Part shown: positions 10,076 to 17,914 of the stretch, piece by piece | How the letters are laid out: each line of letters begins with the position of its first letter | How positions within the stretch are numbered: position 1 is the stretch's first letter | NCBI RefSeq assembly: GCF_033406955.1 | Contig: NZ_CP137734.1 | Location: 4,712,001-4,776,000, forward strand | Reading direction: 5' to 3' | Length of the DNA stretch: 64,000 nt | Source of the DNA: Streptomyces violaceoruber | Lineage (GTDB): Bacteria; Actinomycetota; Actinomycetes; Streptomycetales; Streptomycetaceae | The notes under the pieces: generated by a model | What the model saw: only the letters and a program-made list of their open reading frames with translations | Told to the model about the DNA's origin: nothing | Database searches by the model: none | Position numbers and translations under genes: made by a program

Positions 10076-10732
10076 TCAGGACAACTGGCCGTCGTAGTCC
10101 GGGAGCTTGAACGTCTTCTCGGCGTGGCCCCCCGACAGGTCGCTGGCGCTGTTGCCGATGTTCGCGATGATCGTGTAGCCGTTCGACTCGATCTCGGCGC
10201 GCTGTTCGGTCTTGTACTCGGCGACGTCCTTGAACAGGTCCAGGAAGCCGCGGACGTACAGCCCCGAGGACTCGTACCCGGCGTGGGCGAGGTTCCACTC
10301 GGTGGGCGCCTCGATGATGCCGGGGCGGGCGGTCACGAAGAACAGGGCGACGCCGTGCTCCTGGGCGTACTCGGCGACCTCCAGGACCGGCCGGTTGGCG
10401 GGCTGGGGATAGCTGAAGCCGAAGTCCGTCTCCAGGGAGGTGTTGTCGATGTCCAGGACGACGGCCTGCTTCTCGCCGGGGGCGGAGCCGGCGATCCGCT
10501 CCTTCAGGTACGGCAGCGCCGCGTCCATGACGGCCCGGCAGTCCCGCTGCCAGGTGTCGTAGCCGACGTCGGCGGCGGCCGCCGTCACCGACGCGGGCGG
10601 GGACTCGGCCGGGGCGGCGACGGACGGCGTGACGGTCGCGGTGAGCGCCGCCGCGACCACGGCGGCCGTGCCGGTGACCCGGGTCCAGGTGCGGGACCGG
10701 GTCTGTCTGGTCTGTCCGGTCTGAACGGTCAT
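10076..10732 (-). CDS. Secreted HAD-superfamily acid phosphatase (class B type)
   Basis: A 218-residue protein with an N-terminal signal peptide: basic TRSRTWTRVTG, a hydrophobic run AAVVAAALTATV and an Ala-rich cleavage region. The HAD nucleophile motif is VVLDIDNTSLETDF (DxDxT), motif II is FFVTARPG, and a later NIGNSASDLSGG segment supplies the motif III/IV acid region. It fits the HAD-family acid phosphatases of Streptomyces, which hydrolyse phosphomonoesters outside the membrane. It lies on the same strand between two NACHT genes, 134 bases after one and 43 before the next, so co-transcription is possible. The ATG at 10732 is preceded by GAGAGG; an ATG at 10753 is the alternative. Confidence 0.87.
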   Translation of the reverse strand: MTVQTGQTRQTRSRTWTRVTGTAAVVAAALTATVTPSVAAPAESPPASVTAAAADVGYDTWQRDCRAVMDAALPYLKERIAGSAPGEKQAVVLDIDNTSLETDFGFSYPQPANRPVLEVAEYAQEHGVALFFVTARPGIIEAPTEWNLAHAGYESSGLYVRGFLDLFKDVAEYKTEQRAEIESNGYTIIANIGNSASDLSGGHAEKTFKLPDYDGQLS

Positions 10733-10770
10733 GGGGGGGTGGGGTCCTCTCATGCCTGCCTGCGCGGATG

Positions 10771-10825
10771 CCTGACGGCAAAGTTGTCGCGTGCATGCTT
10801 GCCCCAGCAAGTGGCCGGACGGCAA
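10771..10825 (-). promoter_or_regulatory. Paired 11-mers upstream of the acid phosphatase gene
   Basis: On the minus strand TTGCCGTC(A/C)GG occurs twice (top-strand CCTGACGGCAA at 10771-10781 and CCGGACGGCAA at 10815-10825), 44 bases apart on the same helix face. The gap 10733-10866 has no gene. A regulator-binding role is a guess. Confidence 0.3.
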
Positions 10826-10866
10826 CGATTGGGTTACTGAGCAGTAGTCGGCTCTCCGGCCCGCGC

Positions 10867-13452
10867 CTACGCCGTGATCTCCACCCCGTCCGGCACGTTC
10901 CGCACCCGCGGCAGCCGGGGATTGACCCGCAGTACCCGCAGCCGGGGGAAGCCGGAGAGCCAGGAGACGTCCGTGTCGGGCAGCTCCGCGTTGAGCCACA
11001 GGTGGGTCAGCTGGTCGGGCAGCAGTCCCGCCAGCAGCTCCTCGGCCCGCATCACCCCGGCCACCTGGATGCGCGGCCGCCCGCCGAGTTCGCGCAGCGC
11101 CGCCAGTTCGGCGGTGTCGGCGACCGGGAAGTAGAGGCCGTCCGGGTCCAGGTGAGCGATGATCTCCTGGGCGTAGCGCTCGGTGTCGAAGTGCCGCCAG
11201 CCCCGGGCCAGTTCGGTGCGCACCGGCAGCGCGGCCCGGGAGCGCAGCCGGACCAGGTAGTCGATGGCGGCGTCGTCCTGGACGCGGGTCGCGGTGCAGG
11301 CGAGCAGCAGGGCCTGCCGGTCGTCCGGGACCTGGCCCGGGTCGGGCAGCAGCTCCAGGACGATGGGGCCGACCCAGCCGAGCCCCCGGGCGGCCAGCTC
11401 CGTCGTCGGGCGCACCAGGTTCTTCGTGCGGTCGTGGACGAGCCGCTGGACGGCCGGGTCGAGTTCGGTGACGTGGTCCAGGCAGGCGGCGGCCATCAGT
11501 CTGCGGTGGTTGATCTGCGGGCGGCGCAGTGCCGGCGCGGGCGCCAGCAGGCGTTCCAGGAACTCGGCGCACTCCTCGGGGCGGGCGTGGGCGGCGGCCA
11601 TGCGGATGACCTCCTCCCACTCGGACTGGTGGGCGTGGTCCACCAGCGTGGGGAAGCGGCCGCGGGCCACGATCTCCTTGGCGGCCAGGTAGTCCTGGAA
11701 GGTGCGGTGGACGAAGTCGACCGACTCGCCCGACCGTTCGCGCAGCAGGCCCGTGCGGTGCAGCAGATGCCGGAAGATCTTCGCACCGTCGCCCTGCGCG
11801 CGGGCGGCGGGCATCGCGGGCAGCGCGGCGTCCAGGATGCCGACCGCCCGCTCCCGGGTCAGCTCGGAGGCGTCCTCCTCCAGCATGGCGTGGGCCAGCT
11901 TCTGCAACAGCCGTTCCCTGGTGCTCTGCTGGAGCCGAACGTCGTCGGCGTACAGCACGTCCCGTTCGGGGTCGCGGCGCTGGAGCAGCATCTCCAGGGC
12001 GGCGTCGTACAGCTCCTTGCGGCCGCTGGGCAGGGAGCCCGCCCGGTCCCGGTTGAGGGCGCATATCAGGCCGCACATCAGGGGGTTGGTGGCGAGCTGG
12101 CGCAGTTCGCGGTAGATCCGTACGGAGTGCAGCAGCCGCTGCTCGTACTCGTCCAGCGTGCTGCGCTCCCGCTCGCGTTCCCGCGGCCCGGGGGAGCGGC
12201 TCTGCTCGTCGAGGCGGGCCGCCGAGTGCCAGTCCCGGATGAACCGGGTCACCCGGTCCCGGGACATGGGCGCCAGCGACAGCTCGACGAAGTCCTCCTC
12301 GGCCAGCCCGCCGCCCGACAGCCAGCCTTCCGAGACGGCGGAGGGCCGGGAGGTGACCAGGCAGCCGTTGCCGGAGAAGACGCGCAGCAGCCGGCGGAGC
12401 CGGTCGCGCAGCTCGCCGCGGGTCTTCTCCGGCGCCTCGTCGATGCCGTCGACCAGCAGCAGCGCCCGGCCCGCGAGCAGGGTGCGCACCACCCACCCCT
12501 CCGGAGCCCGGTCGGCGAGCGGGTGCCGGACCGCGTGCAGGAAGTCGTCCGGGGCCGGGAAGCCCTCGCGGGCGAAACGCCGCACGGGCAGCACGAACGG
12601 GACCCGGGAGCCCTCCCGGGCGGCGGCCACGGCCAGCCACTGCACCAGCGTCGTCTTGCCCGAGCCCGCCCCGCCGCGCAGCAGTACCCGGTCGTGGTCC
12701 TCCAGGGCGCGGTCCGCGAGCAGCACCGTGCGCTGCTCGTCCTCGGTGCCGCCCACCCCGCCGCTGCGCTCCTCCGCCTCCAGGCTCAGGTAGGTCTCCT
12801 CCAGCGGCCAACGGTCGGGAGCGTTGGGGAAGTCGACGCCGACGATGGTCAGCCAGCCGTGCCGCCGGGCCACCCACTCGGCGTACTCGGCCTCGAACGC
12901 CACGTCTTCCTCCGGCCGTTCGGCATGCCGGGCCGCCGCCTCCGCGTCGCCCAGGTCGACCAGCTGGGCGATCCGGCTGGCCCGCCCCGGCAGTTGCCGC
13001 TGGAGGTAGGCGGAGCGCCGCACCAGGTGGTGCAGGACGTGCAGGCACACCGACACCAGCAGCGCGTCGTGGAACCAGGCCGCGTCCGGCGACAGCTCCC
13101 GGTCGGCGCCCTGCACCGCGCCCCGCAGCCGCCGCGCGTAGTCCTGCGGACCCAGCCGTACGGCGTCGGCGTCGGTGACGTCGACCTCGGCGATGGCGAG
13201 CAGGGTGCGGGCCAGGACGTCCACGACCGGGGCCAGTTCGGCGGTGGGCGCGGCATGCCGCTCGGCGGCGAGGTGCACCAGGTCGGCGGCGGTGCGGTGG
13301 ACCTCGTCCGGGGTGGCCGTGGCCCTGGCGCCGCGCCAGGAGACGAGGCCGGGGACCGGTTCGGAGAACACCGGTGGGCGGGCGGGGTCGCGGAAGAGCC
13401 GGTGGACGAGGGGGGCGGCGAGACGGGAGGGCGTACGGACGACGGCATCCAT
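10867..13452 (-). CDS. NACHT-domain STAND NTPase (paralogue B)
   Basis: An 861-residue protein with the same plan as its neighbours. The N-terminal helical region carries LVSWRGAR, RHGWLTIVGVDF and DRWPLEETYLSLEA. Walker A is GGAGSGKTT (260-268), Walker B is ALLLVDGIDEAPE, and TSRPSAV, NPLMCGLICALNRDRAG and DFVHRTFQDYLAAKEIV follow. The C-terminal part is shorter than in paralogue A, with only a weak repeat pair (LTHLWLNAELPDTDVSWLSGF, LRVLRVNPRLPRVRNVPDG). It starts nine bases after the stop of paralogue C and has only a weak AGGGGT ribosome-binding site, which suggests translational coupling. No catalytic effector domain is seen. A sensor or defence role is inferred from the family. Confidence 0.9.
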   Translation of the reverse strand: MDAVVRTPSRLAAPLVHRLFRDPARPPVFSEPVPGLVSWRGARATATPDEVHRTAADLVHLAAERHAAPTAELAPVVDVLARTLLAIAEVDVTDADAVRLGPQDYARRLRGAVQGADRELSPDAAWFHDALLVSVCLHVLHHLVRRSAYLQRQLPGRASRIAQLVDLGDAEAAARHAERPEEDVAFEAEYAEWVARRHGWLTIVGVDFPNAPDRWPLEETYLSLEAEERSGGVGGTEDEQRTVLLADRALEDHDRVLLRGGAGSGKTTLVQWLAVAAAREGSRVPFVLPVRRFAREGFPAPDDFLHAVRHPLADRAPEGWVVRTLLAGRALLLVDGIDEAPEKTRGELRDRLRRLLRVFSGNGCLVTSRPSAVSEGWLSGGGLAEEDFVELSLAPMSRDRVTRFIRDWHSAARLDEQSRSPGPRERERERSTLDEYEQRLLHSVRIYRELRQLATNPLMCGLICALNRDRAGSLPSGRKELYDAALEMLLQRRDPERDVLYADDVRLQQSTRERLLQKLAHAMLEEDASELTRERAVGILDAALPAMPAARAQGDGAKIFRHLLHRTGLLRERSGESVDFVHRTFQDYLAAKEIVARGRFPTLVDHAHQSEWEEVIRMAAAHARPEECAEFLERLLAPAPALRRPQINHRRLMAAACLDHVTELDPAVQRLVHDRTKNLVRPTTELAARGLGWVGPIVLELLPDPGQVPDDRQALLLACTATRVQDDAAIDYLVRLRSRAALPVRTELARGWRHFDTERYAQEIIAHLDPDGLYFPVADTAELAALRELGGRPRIQVAGVMRAEELLAGLLPDQLTHLWLNAELPDTDVSWLSGFPRLRVLRVNPRLPRVRNVPDGVEITA

Positions 13453-13461
13453 GAAGGTGGG

Positions 13462-16050
13462 TTACCCCTGGGGTTGGGAGGACAAAGAGGCGAACGGGCC
13501 CTGGAGCTCCACACCGTCCGGCACCTGCCGGGCCACGGCCTCGTCGAGGTCCGCGAGCACCGACACCGTTCGCAGACGGGGGAAGGCCGTGAGCCAGGCG
13601 AGTCCCTCGACGGGGTGTGGGGCCTCGAGCGTCAGGTGGGTGAGGCGCTCGGGGACGACCAGCTCCGTCAGGTCGTCCACCCGGTACGCGCCGCGGACGA
13701 ATATGTGCCCCCAGCCGCCGAGCGAGCGGAGCACGTGGAGGTCGTCCGTCGTGGCCACCTCGACGGCCCTCTGCCGGGGCAGGTGCGCGAGGATCTCTCT
13801 GGCGTACTGTTCCCGGTCGAAGCGGTTCCAGGACGTGGCGAGGAACTCCTGCACGTCGGCGCCGGTGTGTTCCCGGAACCGGGACAGGAACTGCAGTGCC
13901 GCCTCGCTGCCCACGCTGACCGCCGTGTGCACCACTCTGGCCGCGGTGCTGTCGTCGATGCCGTCCTCAGGGCCGGGCAGCAGTCCCAGCACCAGATCGC
14001 CACCGGCCCGCGCCACTTCCCGCGCCGCCTCGAAGGTGGTCGGCGGAACATGGGTGGCCAGCCCGTCCTCCACCCGCCCCCGCACCGTCGGCGCCACCTC
14101 GGCCGCGTACCGCAGCCCGGCCGCCGCCAGCAGGGTCCCGCGCGGGGTTCCCAGCTCCGTCAGCCGGCGCAGCATCTGCTCCGCCTCCTTCGGTCGGGCA
14201 TGGGCGAGGGCGAGCAGGATCACGTCGTCCCACTCGTCCAGGTGGGCGTGGTTGACCAGCAGGTCGAAGTCCATCTCCTGCACGGCGAGCCGGGCCCCCA
14301 GGTAGTCCTGGAAGGTGCGGTGCAGGAAGTCCACCCGGCCCTCGGCGGGCTCGCGCAGCAGCCCGGAGCGCAGCAGCAGTGCGCGGTAGACCTCCTCCCC
14401 ACCGGCGTCGGCCAGGTTCAGCGCGGGCAGCGCCCGGTCCACGATCCCGAGCGCCTCGTCCCGGTCCATCTCCTGCCGGCTGTTGCGGATCAGCCACCAC
14501 GCCAGCTTCTGCAGCAGCTGCACCTGCGTGGCATACGCGAGGCGCACCCCGTCGGAGCCGTGCAGCTCCCGTTCCCGGTCCCGGCGTTCCAGGAGCATGG
14601 TCAGGGCGGCCTCGTAGAGCGACCTGCGGTCCTGGGGCAGGAAACCCCGCCGGTCCCGGTGCAGGGCGCACAGCATGCCGCACATGAGCGGATTGGTGGC
14701 CAGCCCGTTCAGCTCGGAGGTGCTCCGCACGGAGGCGAGCAGGGACTCGCCGACGGACTCGGCCACCTCGGCCGCCCGGTGCCAGCGCCGCACGAAGGTG
14801 GCGACGCCGTCGCGGCCCATGGGGGCGAGGACGAGTTCACTGAAGCCCTCGGCGGCCAGCCACGCCTCCGGCACCGCCGAGGGCCGCGAGGTGACCAGCC
14901 ACAGGTTCCCGGGGAAGGCCCGCACCAGCTCGCGCAGCCAGCGCCGGGCGGCGGCACGGCGGTCCTGGGCGATCTCGTCGATGCCGTCGACCAGCAGCAC
15001 CCCGCGCCGGGCCCGCAGCACGCGCTCCACCCACCCCGGCGGCTGCTCCCCGGCGACGGGGCAGCCGACCGCGCGCAGGAAGTCGCCGGGAACGGGCAGC
15101 TCGGCGCCGGGCCGCACGATCCGGCGCATCGGCAGCACGAACGGCACCCGCCCGATGAGGTGGGTCAGCCCGTGGTCGTAGACCCGGCCGGCCGCCGTGA
15201 CCGCGAGCCACTGCACGAGCGTCGTCTTGCCCGACCCGGCGACACCGCGCAGGAACACCTGGTCGTGACCGGCAAGCACCTGCTCGGCGGCCACGGCCGC
15301 GTACTCCGGGTCCCGGCGCCCGTCCCGCCCGGCCCGCGGCCGCGTCGCCTCCAGGCTCAGGTACGCCGTGTCCAGCGGCCACTCCCGGGTCCCGGCGTCC
15401 AGCCCGTAGATGGTGAGCGTGCCGTACCGGGCGGCGACGTGGTCCGCGTAGCGCTCCTCGAACCCGGCGTCCTCGGCCGACTGGGACGGCAGCCGTTCCA
15501 GCAGGACGTCGACGGCCCGGACCAGCCGGGCCAGCTGCTGCGTCTGGACGGTCTGCTGGCGGGCGACGTAGGTGGAGCGCTGGGTGAGGAAGTTCAGGAT
15601 GTGCAGCGAGGCGGTGTGCAGCAGCCGCTCGTACAGCAGCGTGCCGCCCTCGCCGAGCCCGTACGGGGCCAGGGGCACGCCGGCGCGCAGCTCGCGGGCG
15701 AAGCGCTCGGGGCCGAGCCCGACGGCCTCGTAGTCCTCGACGGTGATCTCGCCGAGCCGGGCGAGTGTGCGGGCCAGGGCGTCCTTGACGGCCGCCGCCT
15801 CCGCGGCGTCCACGGGCTCCTCGCCGGGTCCGGCCGAGGTCAGCGCCCTGCGGACCAGCTCTCCGGCGATCTTGTCGACGTCCTCGGGCGTGACGTTCCG
15901 CTTCTCGCCCCGGAAGGACACCAGCGCCGATATCCGCACCGGCCGGTCCACGAGCCCCGCTCCCGGCCCGTCCCGGACGAAGAGCCGGCGGACGAGCGGT
16001 ACGACCGCGCTGGACGCGACACGGGCCCCGAGTGCTGTGACGTCGACCAT
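13462..16050 (-). CDS. NACHT-domain STAND NTPase (paralogue C, first gene of the cluster)
   Basis: An 862-residue protein. The N-terminal region shares VVPLVRRLFVRDGPGAGLVDRPVRI-like and LVSFRGEKR segments with paralogue A almost word for word (each quoted in part), then RYGTLTIYGLD and EWPLDTAYLSLEA. Walker A is GVAGSGKTT (269-277), Walker B VLLVDGIDEIAQ, followed by TSRPSAV, NPLMCGMLCALHRDRRG and DFLHRTFQDYLGARLAV. The C-terminal end has one or two leucine-rich units (RLTHLTLEAPHPVEGLAWLTAF, LRTVSVLADLDEAV). TAGGCT lies six bases before the ATG on the minus strand, so the cluster probably starts with a leaderless transcript here. As the first gene it may set expression of the whole block. 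Confidence 0.91.
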   Translation of the reverse strand: MVDVTALGARVASSAVVPLVRRLFVRDGPGAGLVDRPVRISALVSFRGEKRNVTPEDVDKIAGELVRRALTSAGPGEEPVDAAEAAAVKDALARTLARLGEITVEDYEAVGLGPERFARELRAGVPLAPYGLGEGGTLLYERLLHTASLHILNFLTQRSTYVARQQTVQTQQLARLVRAVDVLLERLPSQSAEDAGFEERYADHVAARYGTLTIYGLDAGTREWPLDTAYLSLEATRPRAGRDGRRDPEYAAVAAEQVLAGHDQVFLRGVAGSGKTTLVQWLAVTAAGRVYDHGLTHLIGRVPFVLPMRRIVRPGAELPVPGDFLRAVGCPVAGEQPPGWVERVLRARRGVLLVDGIDEIAQDRRAAARRWLRELVRAFPGNLWLVTSRPSAVPEAWLAAEGFSELVLAPMGRDGVATFVRRWHRAAEVAESVGESLLASVRSTSELNGLATNPLMCGMLCALHRDRRGFLPQDRRSLYEAALTMLLERRDRERELHGSDGVRLAYATQVQLLQKLAWWLIRNSRQEMDRDEALGIVDRALPALNLADAGGEEVYRALLLRSGLLREPAEGRVDFLHRTFQDYLGARLAVQEMDFDLLVNHAHLDEWDDVILLALAHARPKEAEQMLRRLTELGTPRGTLLAAAGLRYAAEVAPTVRGRVEDGLATHVPPTTFEAAREVARAGGDLVLGLLPGPEDGIDDSTAARVVHTAVSVGSEAALQFLSRFREHTGADVQEFLATSWNRFDREQYAREILAHLPRQRAVEVATTDDLHVLRSLGGWGHIFVRGAYRVDDLTELVVPERLTHLTLEAPHPVEGLAWLTAFPRLRTVSVLADLDEAVARQVPDGVELQGPFASLSSQPQG

Positions 16051-16056
16051 GCTCCG

Positions 16057-16062
16057 AGCCTA
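16057..16062 (-). promoter_or_regulatory. Leaderless -10 box for the NACHT cluster
   Basis: TAGGCT on the minus strand ends six bases before the ATG at 16050, and no ribosome-binding site lies between. This is the arrangement seen at a dozen other genes in the window. Confidence 0.45.
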
Positions 16063-16322
16063 GGTGAACGCCCTTGTGCGGGGGGCGGGTTAACCGGGAC
16101 GGGAGTAGCCCCCGTCACATTCACCGGCTCCTCGATCATGGCCGCCGGTGATGTGCCGCACAGGCCGATTGCCGTGTACTACGGGGAATAGTGGCCGCCG
16201 CAAGAACTACGAAAACGGACATACCGGAGCATCGGCTGGGGGGCTATCCGGGGCTCTGAGCTGGTTTTGTCCAAAATGGCCGCTCTGGTGTGAGTCATGA
16301 AGTTTCACTCTGAAGTACTAAA

Positions 16323-16448
16323 TAGGGTCGTAGGTCACACCTTTGTGCGGTTCGGGGTCGCCGGGTTACCAAGGTTGAGCCCGCCCGGTGAGCGCCTTGT
16401 GCGTCCCGCCGGTGGGCATTCCTCTGCACCCGTCCCCATGAGGTTCGA
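16323..16448 (+). promoter_or_regulatory. Promoter and long leader of the M23 peptidase gene
   Basis: TAGGGT (16323-16328) is a -10-like box and leaves a leader of more than 110 bases before the ATG at 16449. The leader has several short GC-rich complementary segments and ends with ATGAGG as a ribosome-binding site. Streptomyces wall-hydrolase genes often carry c-di-AMP (ydaO) riboswitches; this leader was not shown to match that consensus. The remaining part of the 16051-16448 gap has no gene. Confidence 0.35.
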
Positions 16449-17135
16449 ATGTTTCCGCGTGTCACGTCCCGTTCTTCCCGTACGACCATCCGCACCCGCG
16501 CCGCGGTGATGGCCGCAGGCCTCGGAGCCTCGGTCGCACTGGGAGCCGGGGTCGCGGCCGCCACCGGCACCACGGCGGCCTCCAGCACCACCGCCGCCGC
16601 GAGCGCCGTAGAGGCCCAGGCCGCGGCGCAGGCCAAGGCGGCGAAGGCCGAGAAGGCCGCCGCGAGCGCCAAGAAGAGCACCACCGCCAAGAAGACGGCC
16701 ACCAAGAAGAAGGCCGCCTCCTGGGTCGACCCGGTCAAGAAGTACGAGCTGAGCGCCAGCTTCGCCCAGAACGGCGGCATGTGGGCGCACAAGCACAGCG
16801 GCCAGGACTTCGCCGTGCCGATCGGCACCAACGTCGTCGCCGCCCACGGCGGCACCGTGGTCAAGGCCGGCGGCAACGGCGCCGGCGACGGCCCCGCCTA
16901 CGGCAACGCCATCGTCATCAAGCACGGCAACGGCACGTACTCCCAGTACGCGCACCTGTCCAGGATCAACGTGAAGATCGGCCAGATCGTGAAGACCGGC
17001 CAGTCGATCGCCAAGTCCGGCAACACCGGCAACTCCAGCGGTCCGCACCTGCACTTCGAGATCCGGACCACCCCGAACTACGGCTCGGCCGTGGACCCGG
17101 TCGCCTTCCTGCGCGGCAAGGGCGTGACCGTCTGA
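16449..17135 (+). CDS. Secreted M23 (LytM-type) metallopeptidase
   Basis: A 228-residue exported peptidoglycan endopeptidase. The N-terminus is basic (RVTSRSSRTTIRTR), then hydrophobic (AAVMAAGLGASVALGAGVAAA), consistent with a signal peptide. Residues 45-90 are an Ala/Lys-rich, probably coiled linker (QAKAAKAEKAAASAKKSTT). The catalytic domain shows the zinc ligands in HSGQDF (His116, Asp120) and HLHFE (about 200-204), with AAHGGTV, YGNAIVIKHGNGTYSQYAHLS and GNTGNSSGPH between. It acts in the cell wall. It is divergent from the NACHT cluster and is followed by an opposite-strand TetR gene. Confidence 0.93.
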   Translation: MFPRVTSRSSRTTIRTRAAVMAAGLGASVALGAGVAAATGTTAASSTTAAASAVEAQAAAQAKAAKAEKAAASAKKSTTAKKTATKKKAASWVDPVKKYELSASFAQNGGMWAHKHSGQDFAVPIGTNVVAAHGGTVVKAGGNGAGDGPAYGNAIVIKHGNGTYSQYAHLSRINVKIGQIVKTGQSIAKSGNTGNSSGPHLHFEIRTTPNYGSAVDPVAFLRGKGVTV

Positions 17136-17168
17136 CGGACGGGCCCGGGGGTGCTGTGACGGCGCCCC

Positions 17169-17768
17169 CTACGCGCCCGCGGCTCCCCGGTGGGCCTGGG
17201 TGATCAGATCGGTGGCGACCTCGAGAACGGCAGCGCGCTGTTCCTCGGGGTCGCCTTCGAGGTCCCGGAGCACGAACATCCCGGCGTGCAGCGTGAACAG
17301 TGCGCTGATGCAGCGGACCTGGTCGACCAGGTCCGCCTCGGGGTCCATGAGGATGTCGCGCAGGCCGAACATCCGGTGCTTGAACAGCTCGCCGATCCGC
17401 AGGTCACGCACCGTGGCCTGGTTCTCCTGCATGAAGCGGAACAGCGGCGCCGCGCCGGCCAGCGCCTCGCTGTAGCGCCGGATGATCTCCTGCTTCGTCT
17501 CCAGGGTGTGCGGCTGCTCGCGCCCCCACTCGATCAGGTCCTCCAGCGGCCGGGAGAGGTCCTCGAAGATGCTGACGAGGATCTCTTCCTTCGTCTTGAA
17601 GTGGTAGTAGAGCGCGGCCTTGGTGACGTCCAGGCTCTCGGCGATCTCGCGCAGGGAAGTCTTCTCGTACCCCTGCTCCGCGAAGAGCCCGAGCGCCACG
17701 TCCTGGATGCGCTGGCGGGTGTCCCCGCGGCGTCGCTGCTGCTTGGTGCCGTTCATCGTGCCGCCCAT
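17169..17768 (-). CDS. TetR-family regulator of the adjacent exporter
   Basis: A 199-residue TetR repressor. The helix-turn-helix is at residues about 12-58 (RQRIQDVALGLFAEQGYEKTSLREIAESLDVTKAALYYHFKTKEEIL) and is quoted here as a region; the C-terminal part is a helical ligand-binding domain. The gene diverges from a DHA2 exporter, and two related 18-base palindromic sites lie between them, so it most likely represses both. ATG at 17768 has AGGAGG eleven bases upstream; ATG 17756 and GTG 17780 are alternatives. Confidence 0.88.
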   Translation of the reverse strand: MGGTMNGTKQQRRRGDTRQRIQDVALGLFAEQGYEKTSLREIAESLDVTKAALYYHFKTKEEILVSIFEDLSRPLEDLIEWGREQPHTLETKQEIIRRYSEALAGAAPLFRFMQENQATVRDLRIGELFKHRMFGLRDILMDPEADLVDQVRCISALFTLHAGMFVLRDLEGDPEEQRAAVLEVATDLITQAHRGAAGA

Positions 17769-17810
17769 CCTCCTACGCACCTCCTGCCCCGCGCACTTTC
17801 CGAAAAACTT

Positions 17811-17828
17811 ACTTGACGCCCGGCTAGT
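17811..17828. promoter_or_regulatory. Imperfect TetR operator (O1)
   Basis: ACTTGACGCCCGGCTAGT has the same length and the same outer bases as the perfect site 46 bases away (ACTTG-C at the left, GGC-AGT at the right), with imperfect arms. Both lie in the gap between the TetR and exporter genes. Confidence 0.6.
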
Positions 17829-17856
17829 TACGCGCCTACCTTTCCCAGTGTAGACA

Positions 17857-17874
17857 ACTTGCCGGGCGGCAAGT
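17857..17874. promoter_or_regulatory. Perfect TetR operator (O2)
   Basis: ACTTGCC-GGGC-GGCAAGT has perfect seven-base arms. It lies 40 bases before the exporter start codon, overlapping where its promoter should be. Confidence 0.72.
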
Positions 17875-17914
17875 AAGTGGCAGTGGCACAGCGGTAGCTG
17901 GGGGAGTAGGAGAG

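Noticed and set aside
10768..16191. 1807-codon open frame on the plus strand
   Set aside because: Shadow of the three NACHT genes on the other strand; composition is Gln/Pro/Gly/Arg-rich without any domain.
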